From: Chloroflexota bacterium
GTDB lineage: Bacteria; Chloroflexota; Anaerolineae; Anaerolineales; UBA4823
Assembly (NCBI GenBank): GCA_017860725.1
Contig: JAGDMX010000050.1
Coordinates: 1 to 12,271, forward strand
Reading direction: 5' to 3'
Length of the DNA: 12,271 bases
Numbering within the stretch: position 1 is the first letter of the stretch; every line of letters starts with the position of its first letter. This document shows, in pieces, positions 1 through 7,371 of the stretch. The position numbers and the translations under genes were made by a program. A model generated the notes under the pieces. That model was not told where the DNA came from, ran no database searches, and worked only from the letters and a program-made list of their open reading frames with translations.

Positions 1-959
1 TCATAACCAGCGCTCTGGACCAACATCATCTTTCCGGTGATATCACCAGCAGCAAAAATATGCGCTGCGGTTGTGCAGAATTGTTCGTTTACTTTAATGT
101 ATTGCCCAACGGTCTGAACACCGACTGCAGAAAGGTTTAATGAAGATAAATTCCCAATCCACCCGGTTGACATCAAAATTGCATCGGCGGTGATTTCCGT
201 TGCTTCTCCTGATATGCGGTATTGGAGAATCAAACCGTCGGATTGCTTTTCAACCCAATCAATCCCATCAATACCGGTAATCGTCTGGATTCCTCGTTGC
301 TGAAATGCAGACTGTATAATTTCAGTAATACATTCATCCTCCACCTGTAAAATTCGGGGGGCAACCTCAAGGAGCCAGACTTTAACGCCAAAACCGGCGA
401 AAATCGAGGCGAGCTGGCAGCCGGTTGCGGCTGCACCGACTATGATTAACGATGCGGGTAGTGTTTTCATCGACCACACATCACTATGGGTCAGAGTATG
501 CTCCGCTCCAGGGAAATCAATTCGCCGGGCTCGCCCACCTGCGCATAATATAAATTTCTCACTGGATAGCTCGAGACCGTTTTCAATGCGAATGGTATGA
601 GGATCTTCAAATCTCGCCGAACCCACTTCGGAGTAAACTGCTACGCCGGCGTGCTGGAGATGTCCGATAAGCTGTTTTTTCTCATGGATGCCGTATACAA
701 CTTGTTGAGTACGTGTAAGCAACCGGGCAAAATCCAACTGAGGAGGCAACCCGATCAAACCGTATTCACCAAACTGTTCTGTATCTCGGAGTAAGCGTGC
801 GGCCTTCGCCAGCACCCTGGTCGGAACACATCCGTCATTTGTGCAAGTGCCGCCCATCCTGCCACGCTCCACTAGAGCAACAGTAGCCCCCAGCTCCTGC
901 GCCCGCAGTGCAGCCGTAACACCTGCCGGGCCACCGCCGATTACAATCACGTCAAACAT
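1..959 (-). CDS. NAD(P)/FAD-dependent disulfide oxidoreductase, mercuric reductase/Lpd type (partial, C-terminus beyond left edge)
   Basis: Reading leftward from the ATG at 957-959, the frame stays open for 319 residues to the edge. The N-terminal FAD Rossmann motif is IGGGPAG (residues 7-13). The redox-active disulfide motif GGTCTNDGCVPTR follows, with C39 and C44. A second, NAD(P)-binding Rossmann motif reads VGAAATG (174-180), and the FAD-contacting motif IFAAGDITG lies at 301-309. This order is that of group I flavoprotein disulfide reductases (mercuric reductase, dihydrolipoamide dehydrogenase), usually about 460-480 residues, so the dimerization domain with its HxxxxE pair lies outside the window. 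The usual PSK after the second cysteine is PTR here. No N-terminal heavy-metal domain is present. The gene starts six bases after the globin-Rieske gene, with a GGAG ribosome site inside that gene's end, so the two are cotranscribed. The substrate is unknown; electron supply to the Rieske protein is an inference. Confidence 0.9.
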   Translation of the reverse strand, partial: MFDVIVIGGGPAGVTAALRAQELGATVALVERGRMGGTCTNDGCVPTRVLAKAARLLRDTEQFGEYGLIGLPPQLDFARLLTRTQQVVYGIHEKKQLIGHLQHAGVAVYSEVGSARFEDPHTIRIENGLELSSEKFILCAGGRARRIDFPGAEHTLTHSDVWSMKTLPASLIIVGAAATGCQLASIFAGFGVKVWLLEVAPRILQVEDECITEIIQSAFQQRGIQTITGIDGIDWVEKQSDGLILQYRISGEATEITADAILMSTGWIGNLSSLNLSAVGVQTVGQYIKVNEQFCTTAAHIFAAGDITGKMMLVQSAGY

Positions 960-965
960 CGTCTA

Positions 966-2306
966 TCACTCCAATACCCGCCCTATCGAACCGTCCAGCA
1001 TAATACGGTAGGTTTTCAAGGCTTTTTTAGACGGCCCTCTCAAAACAGCTCCGTCGCTGATCCGAAATTGAGAAGCGTGGATTGGGCACACGATTAGATT
1101 TCCTTCCAAATGACCTTCTGTCAACTCCCCTCCCATATGAGGGCATAGACTTTGGGTTGCAAAGTATTGACCGCCCACGTTGTAGACCGCAACGCTGTCT
1201 TCCCCAAGGAAAACCAGCTTCATTTTTCCGGGAGCAACCTCTTCTAATCGGAACTCATTTTCAGCCAGAGCCAAGTCAGGTGTGATTGCCTCGGTTTGCT
1301 CAGAAAAATTATGGTTGTGGTCATCATTAGTACTATCAGGATATTGAATATATACTTCACCATTTTGAATTGAAACCGGATACATTGCCAGCTTTGCGCT
1401 TGGATCGGCCAGTAACTCACCATTTGTCAAGTTATATTCATACCCATGCCAGGGACAGATTAGCCTATCGCCATGCAACTCGCCAGTGGCAATTGGACCA
1501 CCTCTGTGCAGGCACGAGTTACGCAATGCATACCACTCACCTTGATGGTGAAACACACCAATAGATACATTATCGACTTTTACAATCTTACGTTCGCCAT
1601 CTGAAATCTCATCGGCTTTTCCAGCAAACACAGATTTTGTCCGGGAGAAGTCATCCTGGCAAAATTCGTGCTCAAAGGCATGGGTAGCAAGTTTTGCTAC
1701 CATTGTCTGGTCCACGGATACCAATGGATCATAAGTTTCTTCCTGCCGCTCCGCATTGTATGCTCGCGAAAGCATTTCCAGCAGCACCATCATCAGCTTA
1801 TCCCAGGCTTCAATAGCTTGGTGCTCCAGATCATCATCTTGTCCATGCAATTCATCAATTAGAATCTGATTGATAGCCCGCTGCATAAAACCTACCTGAC
1901 CAATCACATAGCGCTCGGCTATGTAAATATGAGGGTCCGCGCCGTGAGAGGTATGGGCTCTGCCAATATAATCTACGTAACGGGCATAATCCTCGTCGAA
2001 AACAGCATCCGCTGTCCTCACCCAGAAATTACTTAAATGGCGCATTCGCAACTCAATGTAATCGATATCTAGCGAGCCATCTTTCTTCAAAAAGAATTTT
2101 CTCGTAGGCGGGTATCTCAGCAGGTGTTCGTAGAATTCGCCAACAATTTTTGGTAGATGCTTCTCAATAATCGGCTTGGTTCTCCGTATAGTTGCAATGT
2201 TCACAGGATTCATACCGACAAATTCCGCCATGTAGCGGAAATACTTCCCAGAATCATCAGCCCCACGTTTTTGGGTTATGTTCACTCCACTCGATTGCTC
2301 ACTCAT
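966..2306 (-). CDS. Protoglobin-like haem domain fused to two Rieske [2Fe-2S] domains
   Basis: This 446-residue soluble protein has three parts. Residues about 20-185 resemble the protoglobin/globin-coupled-sensor fold: helices with IVGEFYEHLLRYP (54-66), then DYIGRAHTSHG, where H118 is the likely proximal haem ligand. Residues about 220-322 form a Rieske domain with C265-L-H267 and C284-PW-H287. Residues about 345-445 form a second Rieske domain with C388-P-H390 and C407-PI-H410. All eight cluster ligands are present. A His/Asp/Asn-rich linker (about 325-334) joins the Rieske domains. There is no signal peptide, membrane segment or catalytic oxygenase domain. The start ATG (2304-2306) has an AAGGA ribosome site (TCCTT on the plus strand at 2316-2320). 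The gene leads a pair with the flavoprotein. A role in oxygen or NO chemistry or sensing is inferred from haem plus 2Fe-2S centres; no function is established by the sequence. Confidence 0.85.
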   Translation of the reverse strand: MSEQSSGVNITQKRGADDSGKYFRYMAEFVGMNPVNIATIRRTKPIIEKHLPKIVGEFYEHLLRYPPTRKFFLKKDGSLDIDYIELRMRHLSNFWVRTADAVFDEDYARYVDYIGRAHTSHGADPHIYIAERYVIGQVGFMQRAINQILIDELHGQDDDLEHQAIEAWDKLMMVLLEMLSRAYNAERQEETYDPLVSVDQTMVAKLATHAFEHEFCQDDFSRTKSVFAGKADEISDGERKIVKVDNVSIGVFHHQGEWYALRNSCLHRGGPIATGELHGDRLICPWHGYEYNLTNGELLADPSAKLAMYPVSIQNGEVYIQYPDSTNDDHNHNFSEQTEAITPDLALAENEFRLEEVAPGKMKLVFLGEDSVAVYNVGGQYFATQSLCPHMGGELTEGHLEGNLIVCPIHASQFRISDGAVLRGPSKKALKTYRIMLDGSIGRVLE

Positions 2307-2348
2307 ATTGTATTATCCTTACCATAATAAGTATCCGAATTCTAACAA

Positions 2349-2383
2349 CCTATCGTCTTGAAATCGTTACGAAAATCGTTACG
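2349..2383 (+). repeat. 35-bp operator-like direct repeat, copy 1
   Basis: This copy matches the one at 2634-2668 at 32 of 35 positions; the three differences lie in the first 11 bases. It contains TCGTTACGA twice, at 2364-2372 and 2376-2384 (the last base falls just outside the repeat), with a 12-bp period. Each 9-mer is an odd palindrome, TCGT-N-ACGA. It lies about 45 bp upstream of the globin-Rieske start. Tandem sites at about one helical turn are typical of SARP/BTAD-type regulators, and such a regulator is encoded next door, so a binding site is inferred. Confidence 0.7.
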
Positions 2384-2517
2384 AAAAACTCAAACACAAT
2401 TTCCTTTTTGCTTTTCAGCCTACCACACCTCGACACGATAGCCATAAATTTCATTGCTACCCAGCTACCAGACAGTTCTTTCCAAATAGGATTGCCATGC
2501 CGCCCTTATATAGAATA

Positions 2518-2558
2518 TGAGAGCAATACACGGGTGGGACTACCGTGCACTGCTCTCA
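2518..2558. repeat. Inverted repeat with 16-bp arms and 9-nt loop
   Basis: The left arm TGAGAGCAATACACGG (2518-2533) and the right arm CCGTGCACTGCTCTCA (2543-2558) are complementary at 14 of 16 positions, around loop 2534-2542. In RNA from the plus strand the two exceptions are A-C mismatches. In RNA from the minus strand they become G-U pairs, so a minus-strand transcript would form an unbroken 16-bp stem. No U-run follows on either side, so it is not an intrinsic terminator. Loop bases GGGACT (2536-2541) are also complementary to AGTCCC at 2561-2566, giving a possible alternative fold. The function is unknown. Confidence 0.6.
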
Positions 2559-2633
2559 GAAGTCCCCCTGTGATTGGCCTTGCCACGATCTGTGGAGAAT
2601 TCCAATCAAGCTTTCTGATTATTATTATATAGA

Positions 2634-2668
2634 CCTGTCGTCACGAAATCGTTACGAAAATCGTTACG
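2634..2668 (+). repeat. 35-bp operator-like direct repeat, copy 2
   Basis: This is the second copy of the element at 2349-2383, in the same orientation and 285 bp away. Its 9-mers are TCGTTACGA (2649-2657) and TCGTTACGG (2661-2669), again 12 bp apart. It ends 64 bp before the likely ATG of the BTAD regulator. A third, inverted and partial match, GTAACGA (2727-2733), overlaps that start codon. The placement suggests autoregulation together with control of the divergent gene pair. Confidence 0.7.
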
Positions 2669-2732
2669 GCAAAATAACTACGTAACATTTCCTGAATATT
2701 CGATTAGAATCATTTTATTGGGTTTTGTAACG

Positions 2733-5711
2733 ATGGCGATCTTGCAAATTTCTCTTTTCGGCTCTCCCAGCATAAAACTCGATGGTGTGAATTTATCCGT
2801 GGATACGCGCAAGGCCATCGCCTTGCTTACGTACTTGGTGATGACTCAGGAGCAACACAGCCGCGATACCCTGGCCACACTCTTGTGGCCCGATTATGGT
2901 CAGGTCAACGCCAGGTCAGCATTACGTCGTACGCTGTCGGTACTTCAGAAAGCTCTTGGTGGCGAATTCCTATCGATTACCCGGGAGATGATCGGCATTG
3001 ACCGAGACGAACAGATAGAAGCGGATGTCTTACGGTTTCGTCAACATCTCGCTGCCGTCACAAAGCATAGCCATCGCAGTATAGAACACTGCATTGAATG
3101 CCTTGTCCATCTCGAAGCCGCAATAGATATTTATCAAGGAGATTTTCTGGTAGGCTTCACATTGCGTGACAGCCCAAATTTCGACGAGTGGCAGTTCTAT
3201 GAGTCGGAGGCATTAAAACGGGAGTTAAATGATGCCCTTGAAATCCAGGTCAAATCCAAAATCGGCGCTGGTGATTATTCTCGTGCCTTGGACTACACTC
3301 AACGCTGGTTAACACTGGATCCTCTGCGAGAAGATGTGCATCGTACGTTGATGTTAATCTTTGCCTGGACCGGGCAGCGCAATGCAGCCCTACGACAATA
3401 TCGTGAATGTGTGCGTGTTCTTGATCGCGAGCTCGGGGTTCCACCACTTGAAGAAACAACCCAACTTTATCAGGCAATCGCCGAGAATCACTTACCGGAG
3501 CCTCCATCTGTCTCACGCAAACAGATTAATGAAGATACACTCGGCATAGTTCAAGATCATGATTCCAGGCTATATGCTCCTAATATTACTACAGCATTGC
3601 TACAAGGGAAAAGCTACCCACTGGTAGGTCGTTCCCGAGAATCTGAAATCCTCGAAAAGGCGTACCGAGAATACGCATCCATCGGATACCTTTTTATTAT
3701 CGAGGGTGAAGCAGGGATTGGAAAGACTCGCCTGGCGGATGCTTTTCTCGCCTCGGCCAAGGCACGTGGCGCCCGAGTTATGAAAGCGCGTAGTTATGCC
3801 GGTGAAGAAAACTTGGCCTACGGACCAGTTATTGCATGCATTAATACCGCTTTAGACGAACTGGCAAATATAACCCGCCTGCGAGAAATCTCACAGCAAA
3901 GCCTAAGCGAAGCAGCTCGTCTGATCCCTGAGCTGAACCGGCTGATCCCAGGACTTCCTGCACCACCCCCACTCAGCACTCCTGGGGCACAAATGCGCTT
4001 CTACGATGGGATACGCCAGCTAATTATAAATCTCCTAAGTGGTTCAATACCCGGGATTATTTTCCTGGATGATTTACACTGGGCAGACTCTGCCTCTTTA
4101 GATTTAACAACTTACCTAATCCGCCGGCTCGGTGGCTATCCCGTTTTTATCCTGACTACTTGGACAGATCACAATATCCCCGATTCCGTACAGCAAGTAA
4201 TCGCTGAGGCGGAGCAATCCGGGACTGCAGCTCGAATACACCTCGGTCGCCTGAAAGAAAGTGATGTGATAGAACTGGTACGAGCATCGGCCAAGCCGGA
4301 GGAGTTATTACCCGATCAATTAGGTACTCGACTTTTCCGTGAAACTGAAGGCTTGCCTTTTTTTGTTATTGAGTACCTTGAAGCCATCCAAACGAATCAG
4401 AGTTCTTATCAACAATCCTATATGGAAGAGGCTCTACCATCGATCGATGAATGGTCGATGCCACAGGCTGTGCGGGATGCGCTGCTTGCCCGGCTATCTG
4501 CCGCTGGAGAAACTGGCTGGCAAATCCTATCGACCGCAGCAGTGATAGGCAGGTCGTTTGATTTTGATACCATACTAGCGGCCAGTGGTAGGAGCGAATC
4601 GGAAACCGTCACTGCTTTAGAAAAACTTATCGCAATCGGCTTGATTGAAGAGCAACAAGTTTCCCAGGTAGGCACAATCGTCTACGACTTCACTCACGAT
4701 AAGCTGCGCCGCCTGGCTTATGATGAATCTTCATTAACCCGCCGTAGGCTGATACACCGTCGGGTAGCGGATACATTATCCACGCAATTACGCCACCGGA
4801 GTGATCCATTTGTTCTGGCCAGTCAGGTGGCACAGCAGTACCATCTCGGCGGGCAGGATGCACAGGCCGCTGAATACTATAAATTAGCTGGAGAATATGC
4901 CCGCAGATTGTATGCCAACCAGGAAGCTATATCTAATTTTCAAGCGGCACTAACCGCAGGCCACTCTGAGGTAGCGTTGCTTCACGAATCAATTGGGGAT
5001 TTGCGGACTCTGCAAGGTGATTATCGGTCAGCACTAACCGAATATGAAACCGCTGCATCACTAATGGAGCAATCACCTTATTTGGAACAAAAGATTGGCA
5101 ATTTGCATCACCGGCGTGGTGATTGGGACCTGGCAGCCTGCCATTACCAGCTAGCACTGGATTCCTTGGATACCAGTGAAAACCTAACTTTACGTGCTCG
5201 CATTTACGCCGATTGGAGCTTAACTGCCTATCAACAGGGCAATGACAAACAGGCCTTAGAATATGCTCAACAAGCCTTAGCCCTGGCAGAGCAAGCGGGG
5301 TATGATCCGGCCCTGGCCTCTGCCCACAATATCCTGGGAATCTTATCCCGACGCAATGGGATGCACACCGAGGCGGTTCGCCACCTGGAGAAAAGCCTGG
5401 AGAGCGCCAACCGCCTGATCGAGCCGGCCGCGCAGGTCGCCGCTTTGAATAACCTTGCATTGGTATATCAAGACATCGGAAGCTATCAGCGAGCAATCCA
5501 ATATGCGCACCAAGCTCTGGAACTTTGTAAAACTCAAGGAGACCGGCACCGCGAAGCCGCGTTACTGAATCATCTAGCCGATTTCTATCATTCATCCGGA
5601 AATAACGAGATGTCACTCGCATATCTCAAACAGGCTGTGATCATATTCTCGGAGATAGGGGTTGCCGAAGGCGATATACAACCAGAGATCTGGAAGTTGA
5701 CCGAATGGTGA
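2733..5711 (+). CDS. SARP/AfsR-like transcriptional regulator: winged helix, BTAD, AAA-type ATPase, TPR
   Basis: I chose the ATG at 2733 (992 residues, MAILQISLFGSP...) because family members begin with just such a first beta strand. A TTG at 2718 in the same frame would add five residues; neither has a clear ribosome site. Residue numbers here count from the ATG. About 1-90 form an OmpR-type winged helix, with LLWPDYGQVNARSALRRTL near 50-68 as the recognition region. About 95-250 form the all-helical BTAD region. The NTPase module has Walker A GEAGIGKT (325-332) and Walker B IIFLDDLHWAD (442-452). The C-terminal third, about 670-960, is rich in TPR-like helix pairs. Such proteins activate nearby genes by binding direct repeats, with the ATPase/TPR part controlling activity. 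Tandem repeats lie directly upstream. The signal is unknown. Confidence 0.9.
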   Translation: MAILQISLFGSPSIKLDGVNLSVDTRKAIALLTYLVMTQEQHSRDTLATLLWPDYGQVNARSALRRTLSVLQKALGGEFLSITREMIGIDRDEQIEADVLRFRQHLAAVTKHSHRSIEHCIECLVHLEAAIDIYQGDFLVGFTLRDSPNFDEWQFYESEALKRELNDALEIQVKSKIGAGDYSRALDYTQRWLTLDPLREDVHRTLMLIFAWTGQRNAALRQYRECVRVLDRELGVPPLEETTQLYQAIAENHLPEPPSVSRKQINEDTLGIVQDHDSRLYAPNITTALLQGKSYPLVGRSRESEILEKAYREYASIGYLFIIEGEAGIGKTRLADAFLASAKARGARVMKARSYAGEENLAYGPVIACINTALDELANITRLREISQQSLSEAARLIPELNRLIPGLPAPPPLSTPGAQMRFYDGIRQLIINLLSGSIPGIIFLDDLHWADSASLDLTTYLIRRLGGYPVFILTTWTDHNIPDSVQQVIAEAEQSGTAARIHLGRLKESDVIELVRASAKPEELLPDQLGTRLFRETEGLPFFVIEYLEAIQTNQSSYQQSYMEEALPSIDEWSMPQAVRDALLARLSAAGETGWQILSTAAVIGRSFDFDTILAASGRSESETVTALEKLIAIGLIEEQQVSQVGTIVYDFTHDKLRRLAYDESSLTRRRLIHRRVADTLSTQLRHRSDPFVLASQVAQQYHLGGQDAQAAEYYKLAGEYARRLYANQEAISNFQAALTAGHSEVALLHESIGDLRTLQGDYRSALTEYETAASLMEQSPYLEQKIGNLHHRRGDWDLAACHYQLALDSLDTSENLTLRARIYADWSLTAYQQGNDKQALEYAQQALALAEQAGYDPALASAHNILGILSRRNGMHTEAVRHLEKSLESANRLIEPAAQVAALNNLALVYQDIGSYQRAIQYAHQALELCKTQGDRHREAALLNHLADFYHSSGNNEMSLAYLKQAVIIFSEIGVAEGDIQPEIWKLTEW

Positions 5712-5746
5712 AATAACCATCAAGAACATATCTTTAAGCGTACCTC

Positions 5747-6733
5747 GTGCCTACAAACCTACCACCCGATTATTTTAATGCAGACAAACGCTACCGCGAA
5801 GCAGAGAATCTTGGGGACAAAATTGCCTGTCTCGAAGAAATGATCAGCCTTGTCCCGAAACATAAAGGGACAGATAAGCTGCGCGCTGACCTGCGTCGCC
5901 AGCTATCCAAACTTAAAAACGAAGCCGACTCTCACAAAAAACACGGGGCACATCCCTCCGCCTACCACATCGAAAAAGAAGGGGCGGGACAGGTAGCCGT
6001 TATTGGTCCAGCGAATGTTGGAAAGTCCGCCCTAGTAGCCGCATTAACCAACGCCGAGCCTGAGATCTCCCCAGCACCGCACACTACCTGGAAACCACTG
6101 CCTGGGATGATGCCGGTCTACAATATTCAAATACAGCTGTTAGATACCCCTCCACTGGATCCTGTCTTTACAGAACCGGGGTTATTTGACCTTGTGCGCA
6201 AAGCCGACCTGGTAGTGATGGTTATTGACCTGGAGGCAGACCCAATCGAGCAGTATCATGCCTCATTAGAGATGCTAAGATCACATCGTATCCTACCTAG
6301 AGACACAGTAACTAACAGCCCGGAACAAGAACGTTTCACAATTGTGCCAATCATTGTGGTGGTCAACAAATGTGATGACGAAATTAGCGATGAAAATTTT
6401 AGCGTGCTATGCGAGCTGTTTGAAGGCGAATGCCCCTTATTGCCAGTTTCAGCCGAATCTGCGCGCTATTTCGACCAACTTAAAATACATATTTATGAAA
6501 AGCTAGAAATTATTCGTGTCTATGCGAAGCCACCAGGAGAAGAACCCGATCTAGATACTCCCTTCGTGCTTAAAAAAGGCAGCACGATTATCGATCTGGC
6601 CCGAAAAATCCATCGCGATTTTTACGAGCATTTGAAATCCGCCAGGGTTTGGGGAAGCACTGTTTTTGAAGGTCAATTGGTTCAGCGAGACTATCTGCTC
6701 GCAGATGGTGATATTGTCGAGCTGCGTACATAG
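5747..6733 (+). CDS. DRG/Obg-related GTPase with C-terminal TGS domain
   Basis: This is a 328-residue cytosolic P-loop GTPase. Motifs: G1 GPANVGKS (87-94), G2 region PHTTWKP (111-117, threonines 113/114), G3 DTPPL (133-137; the usual glycine of DxxG is replaced), G4 NKCD (207-210) and G5 SAE (235-237). The N-terminal stretch NADKRYREAE...LVPKHKGTDKLRADL is the helical lead-in seen in DRG-like ribosome-interacting GTPases. Residues about 262-328 form a TGS domain (KKGSTIIDLARKIH...DGDIVELRT). The start is GTG at 5747, because an in-frame stop lies just upstream (5735-5737) and the N-terminal motif begins immediately after; no strong ribosome site is seen. It follows the BTAD gene by 35 bp with no terminator, so they probably share a transcript. 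A role in translation or ribosome binding is inferred from family; any link to hydrogenase expression is speculative. Confidence 0.87.
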   Translation: MPTNLPPDYFNADKRYREAENLGDKIACLEEMISLVPKHKGTDKLRADLRRQLSKLKNEADSHKKHGAHPSAYHIEKEGAGQVAVIGPANVGKSALVAALTNAEPEISPAPHTTWKPLPGMMPVYNIQIQLLDTPPLDPVFTEPGLFDLVRKADLVVMVIDLEADPIEQYHASLEMLRSHRILPRDTVTNSPEQERFTIVPIIVVVNKCDDEISDENFSVLCELFEGECPLLPVSAESARYFDQLKIHIYEKLEIIRVYAKPPGEEPDLDTPFVLKKGSTIIDLARKIHRDFYEHLKSARVWGSTVFEGQLVQRDYLLADGDIVELRT

Positions 6734-6743
6734 AACTAGCTGG

Positions 6744-6785
6744 GTGATAAATGTCATCTTGGCAAATCATGTGATAAATGGTACA
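6744..6785 (+). promoter_or_regulatory. Tandem CRP/FNR-like sites upstream of the hydrogenase operon
   Basis: A perfect 10-bp direct repeat GTGATAAATG occurs at 6744-6753 and 6771-6780, 27 bp apart. Each copy begins a CRP-like pattern. The first is GTGA-N6-TCAT (6744-6757), close to the TGTGA-N6-TCACA consensus. The second is TGTGA-N6-GTACA (6770-6785), with only the left half good. They lie about 90-130 bp before the first gene of the operon. The cyclic-nucleotide-fold protein encoded downstream has no DNA-binding domain, so another CRP/FNR-family protein would have to bind. I could not identify a convincing -10/-35 pair between 6786 and 6860. Confidence 0.4.
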
Positions 6786-6873
6786 AACATAGTAAATTAG
6801 TATGCTTTCACCCGGGATGCGAAATAATAAAATTCTCGTTTGAAGGCTTGTGATATGTGCAAAGGAGAAAAAG

Positions 6874-7371
6874 ATGTGTGATCAAACGGATGATAAAACC
6901 GAGTTAATTGACGCACTCCAAACCATACCTTGGTTTCACGAATTGGCTCCCGATCATTTCAACAGGCTCATAGAACTCTCTTGCCTGCAAGATTTAGAGA
7001 CTGGGCAAGAACTTTTCCGAGAAGGCGATAAAGAAGATTGCTTATTTATTGTCCTGGAAGGGCGAGTGGCAATCGAGATGCGTGTGCCGGGTAGAGGCAA
7101 GGTCCGCATCTACACGGCCGAACCGATGGATATCGTGGGATGGTCGAGCATTACACCCGTAGTCCGCCAGCGTACTGCAGGAGCGCGGGCAGTACTGCCC
7201 AGCCGGGTTGTATGCCTAAATGCACAAAAATTATACAATGCCTGCGAAGAAGATCATGACTTAGGGTATGTTGTCTTTCGGAGGCTGGCAAATGTTGTCG
7301 CCAGCCGGCTGCTAACCACGCGGCTGCAACTGCTTGATATGTTCGCTCACCCGGCAGCTAAGGAGGGATGA
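6874..7371 (+). CDS. Stand-alone cyclic nucleotide-binding-fold protein of the hydrogenase operon
   Basis: This 165-residue protein consists of one cNMP-binding beta-roll (about residues 15-125, including ELFREGDKEDCLFIVLEGRV at 46-65) followed by a helix rich in Arg and Leu (about 130-157). It ends there: there is no helix-turn-helix, so it is not a complete CRP/FNR transcription factor. The phosphate-binding region reads VGWSSITPVVRQRTAGARA (88-106). The arginine of the usual RxAxxxA is kept (R100), but the glutamate of the canonical GE is replaced by tryptophan, so cyclic nucleotide may not be the ligand. The ATG at 6874 has an excellent AGGAG site at 6863-6867, so I prefer it to the GTG at 6850. 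Its stop lies one base before the next ATG. Similar small proteins are known at the head of group 3b hydrogenase operons; a sensory or structural role in the complex is inferred. Confidence 0.87.
   Translation: MCDQTDDKTELIDALQTIPWFHELAPDHFNRLIELSCLQDLETGQELFREGDKEDCLFIVLEGRVAIEMRVPGRGKVRIYTAEPMDIVGWSSITPVVRQRTAGARAVLPSRVVCLNAQKLYNACEEDHDLGYVVFRRLANVVASRLLTTRLQLLDMFAHPAAKEG

Larger units (their letters stand above)
2307..2732. other. Divergent intergenic regulatory region
   Basis: This 426-bp gap separates the minus-strand globin-Rieske gene from the plus-strand BTAD regulator. I find no convincing gene in it: the open frame across 2192-2632 is AT-rich, opposes the globin-Rieske gene and has no recognisable motif. 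The gap holds two 35-bp direct repeats, one inverted repeat with 16-bp arms, and a TTAGAAT sequence facing each gene. These could be the -10 boxes: TAGAAT on the minus strand at 2339-2344 and on the plus strand at 2705-2710. No good -35 hexamer accompanies either, which would fit promoters needing an activator. Both -10 calls are weak. Confidence 0.6.

Noticed and set aside
2518..2566. H-type pseudoknot formed by the hairpin loop and AGTCCC at 2561-2566
   Set aside because: Only two bases separate the 16-bp stem from AGTCCC, too few to span the stem groove; the two pairings can only be alternatives.
2192..2632. Plus-strand open frame of 146 codons across the globin-Rieske start and the intergenic region
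   Set aside because: It opposes a well-supported gene, has no ribosome site or recognisable motif, and runs through the repeats; it is a chance frame.
2349..2668. CRISPR array or small mobile element (MITE) bounded by the 35-bp repeats
   Set aside because: Only two copies, 285 bp apart, direct rather than inverted, each with internal tandem palindromic 9-mers beside promoters; no target-site duplication or transposase. Operators fit better.
4933..5622. Minus-strand open frame of 229 codons inside the regulator gene
   Set aside because: It lies antisense to the TPR part of the regulator; composition is Pro/Arg-rich and it has no domain signal. Shadow frame.
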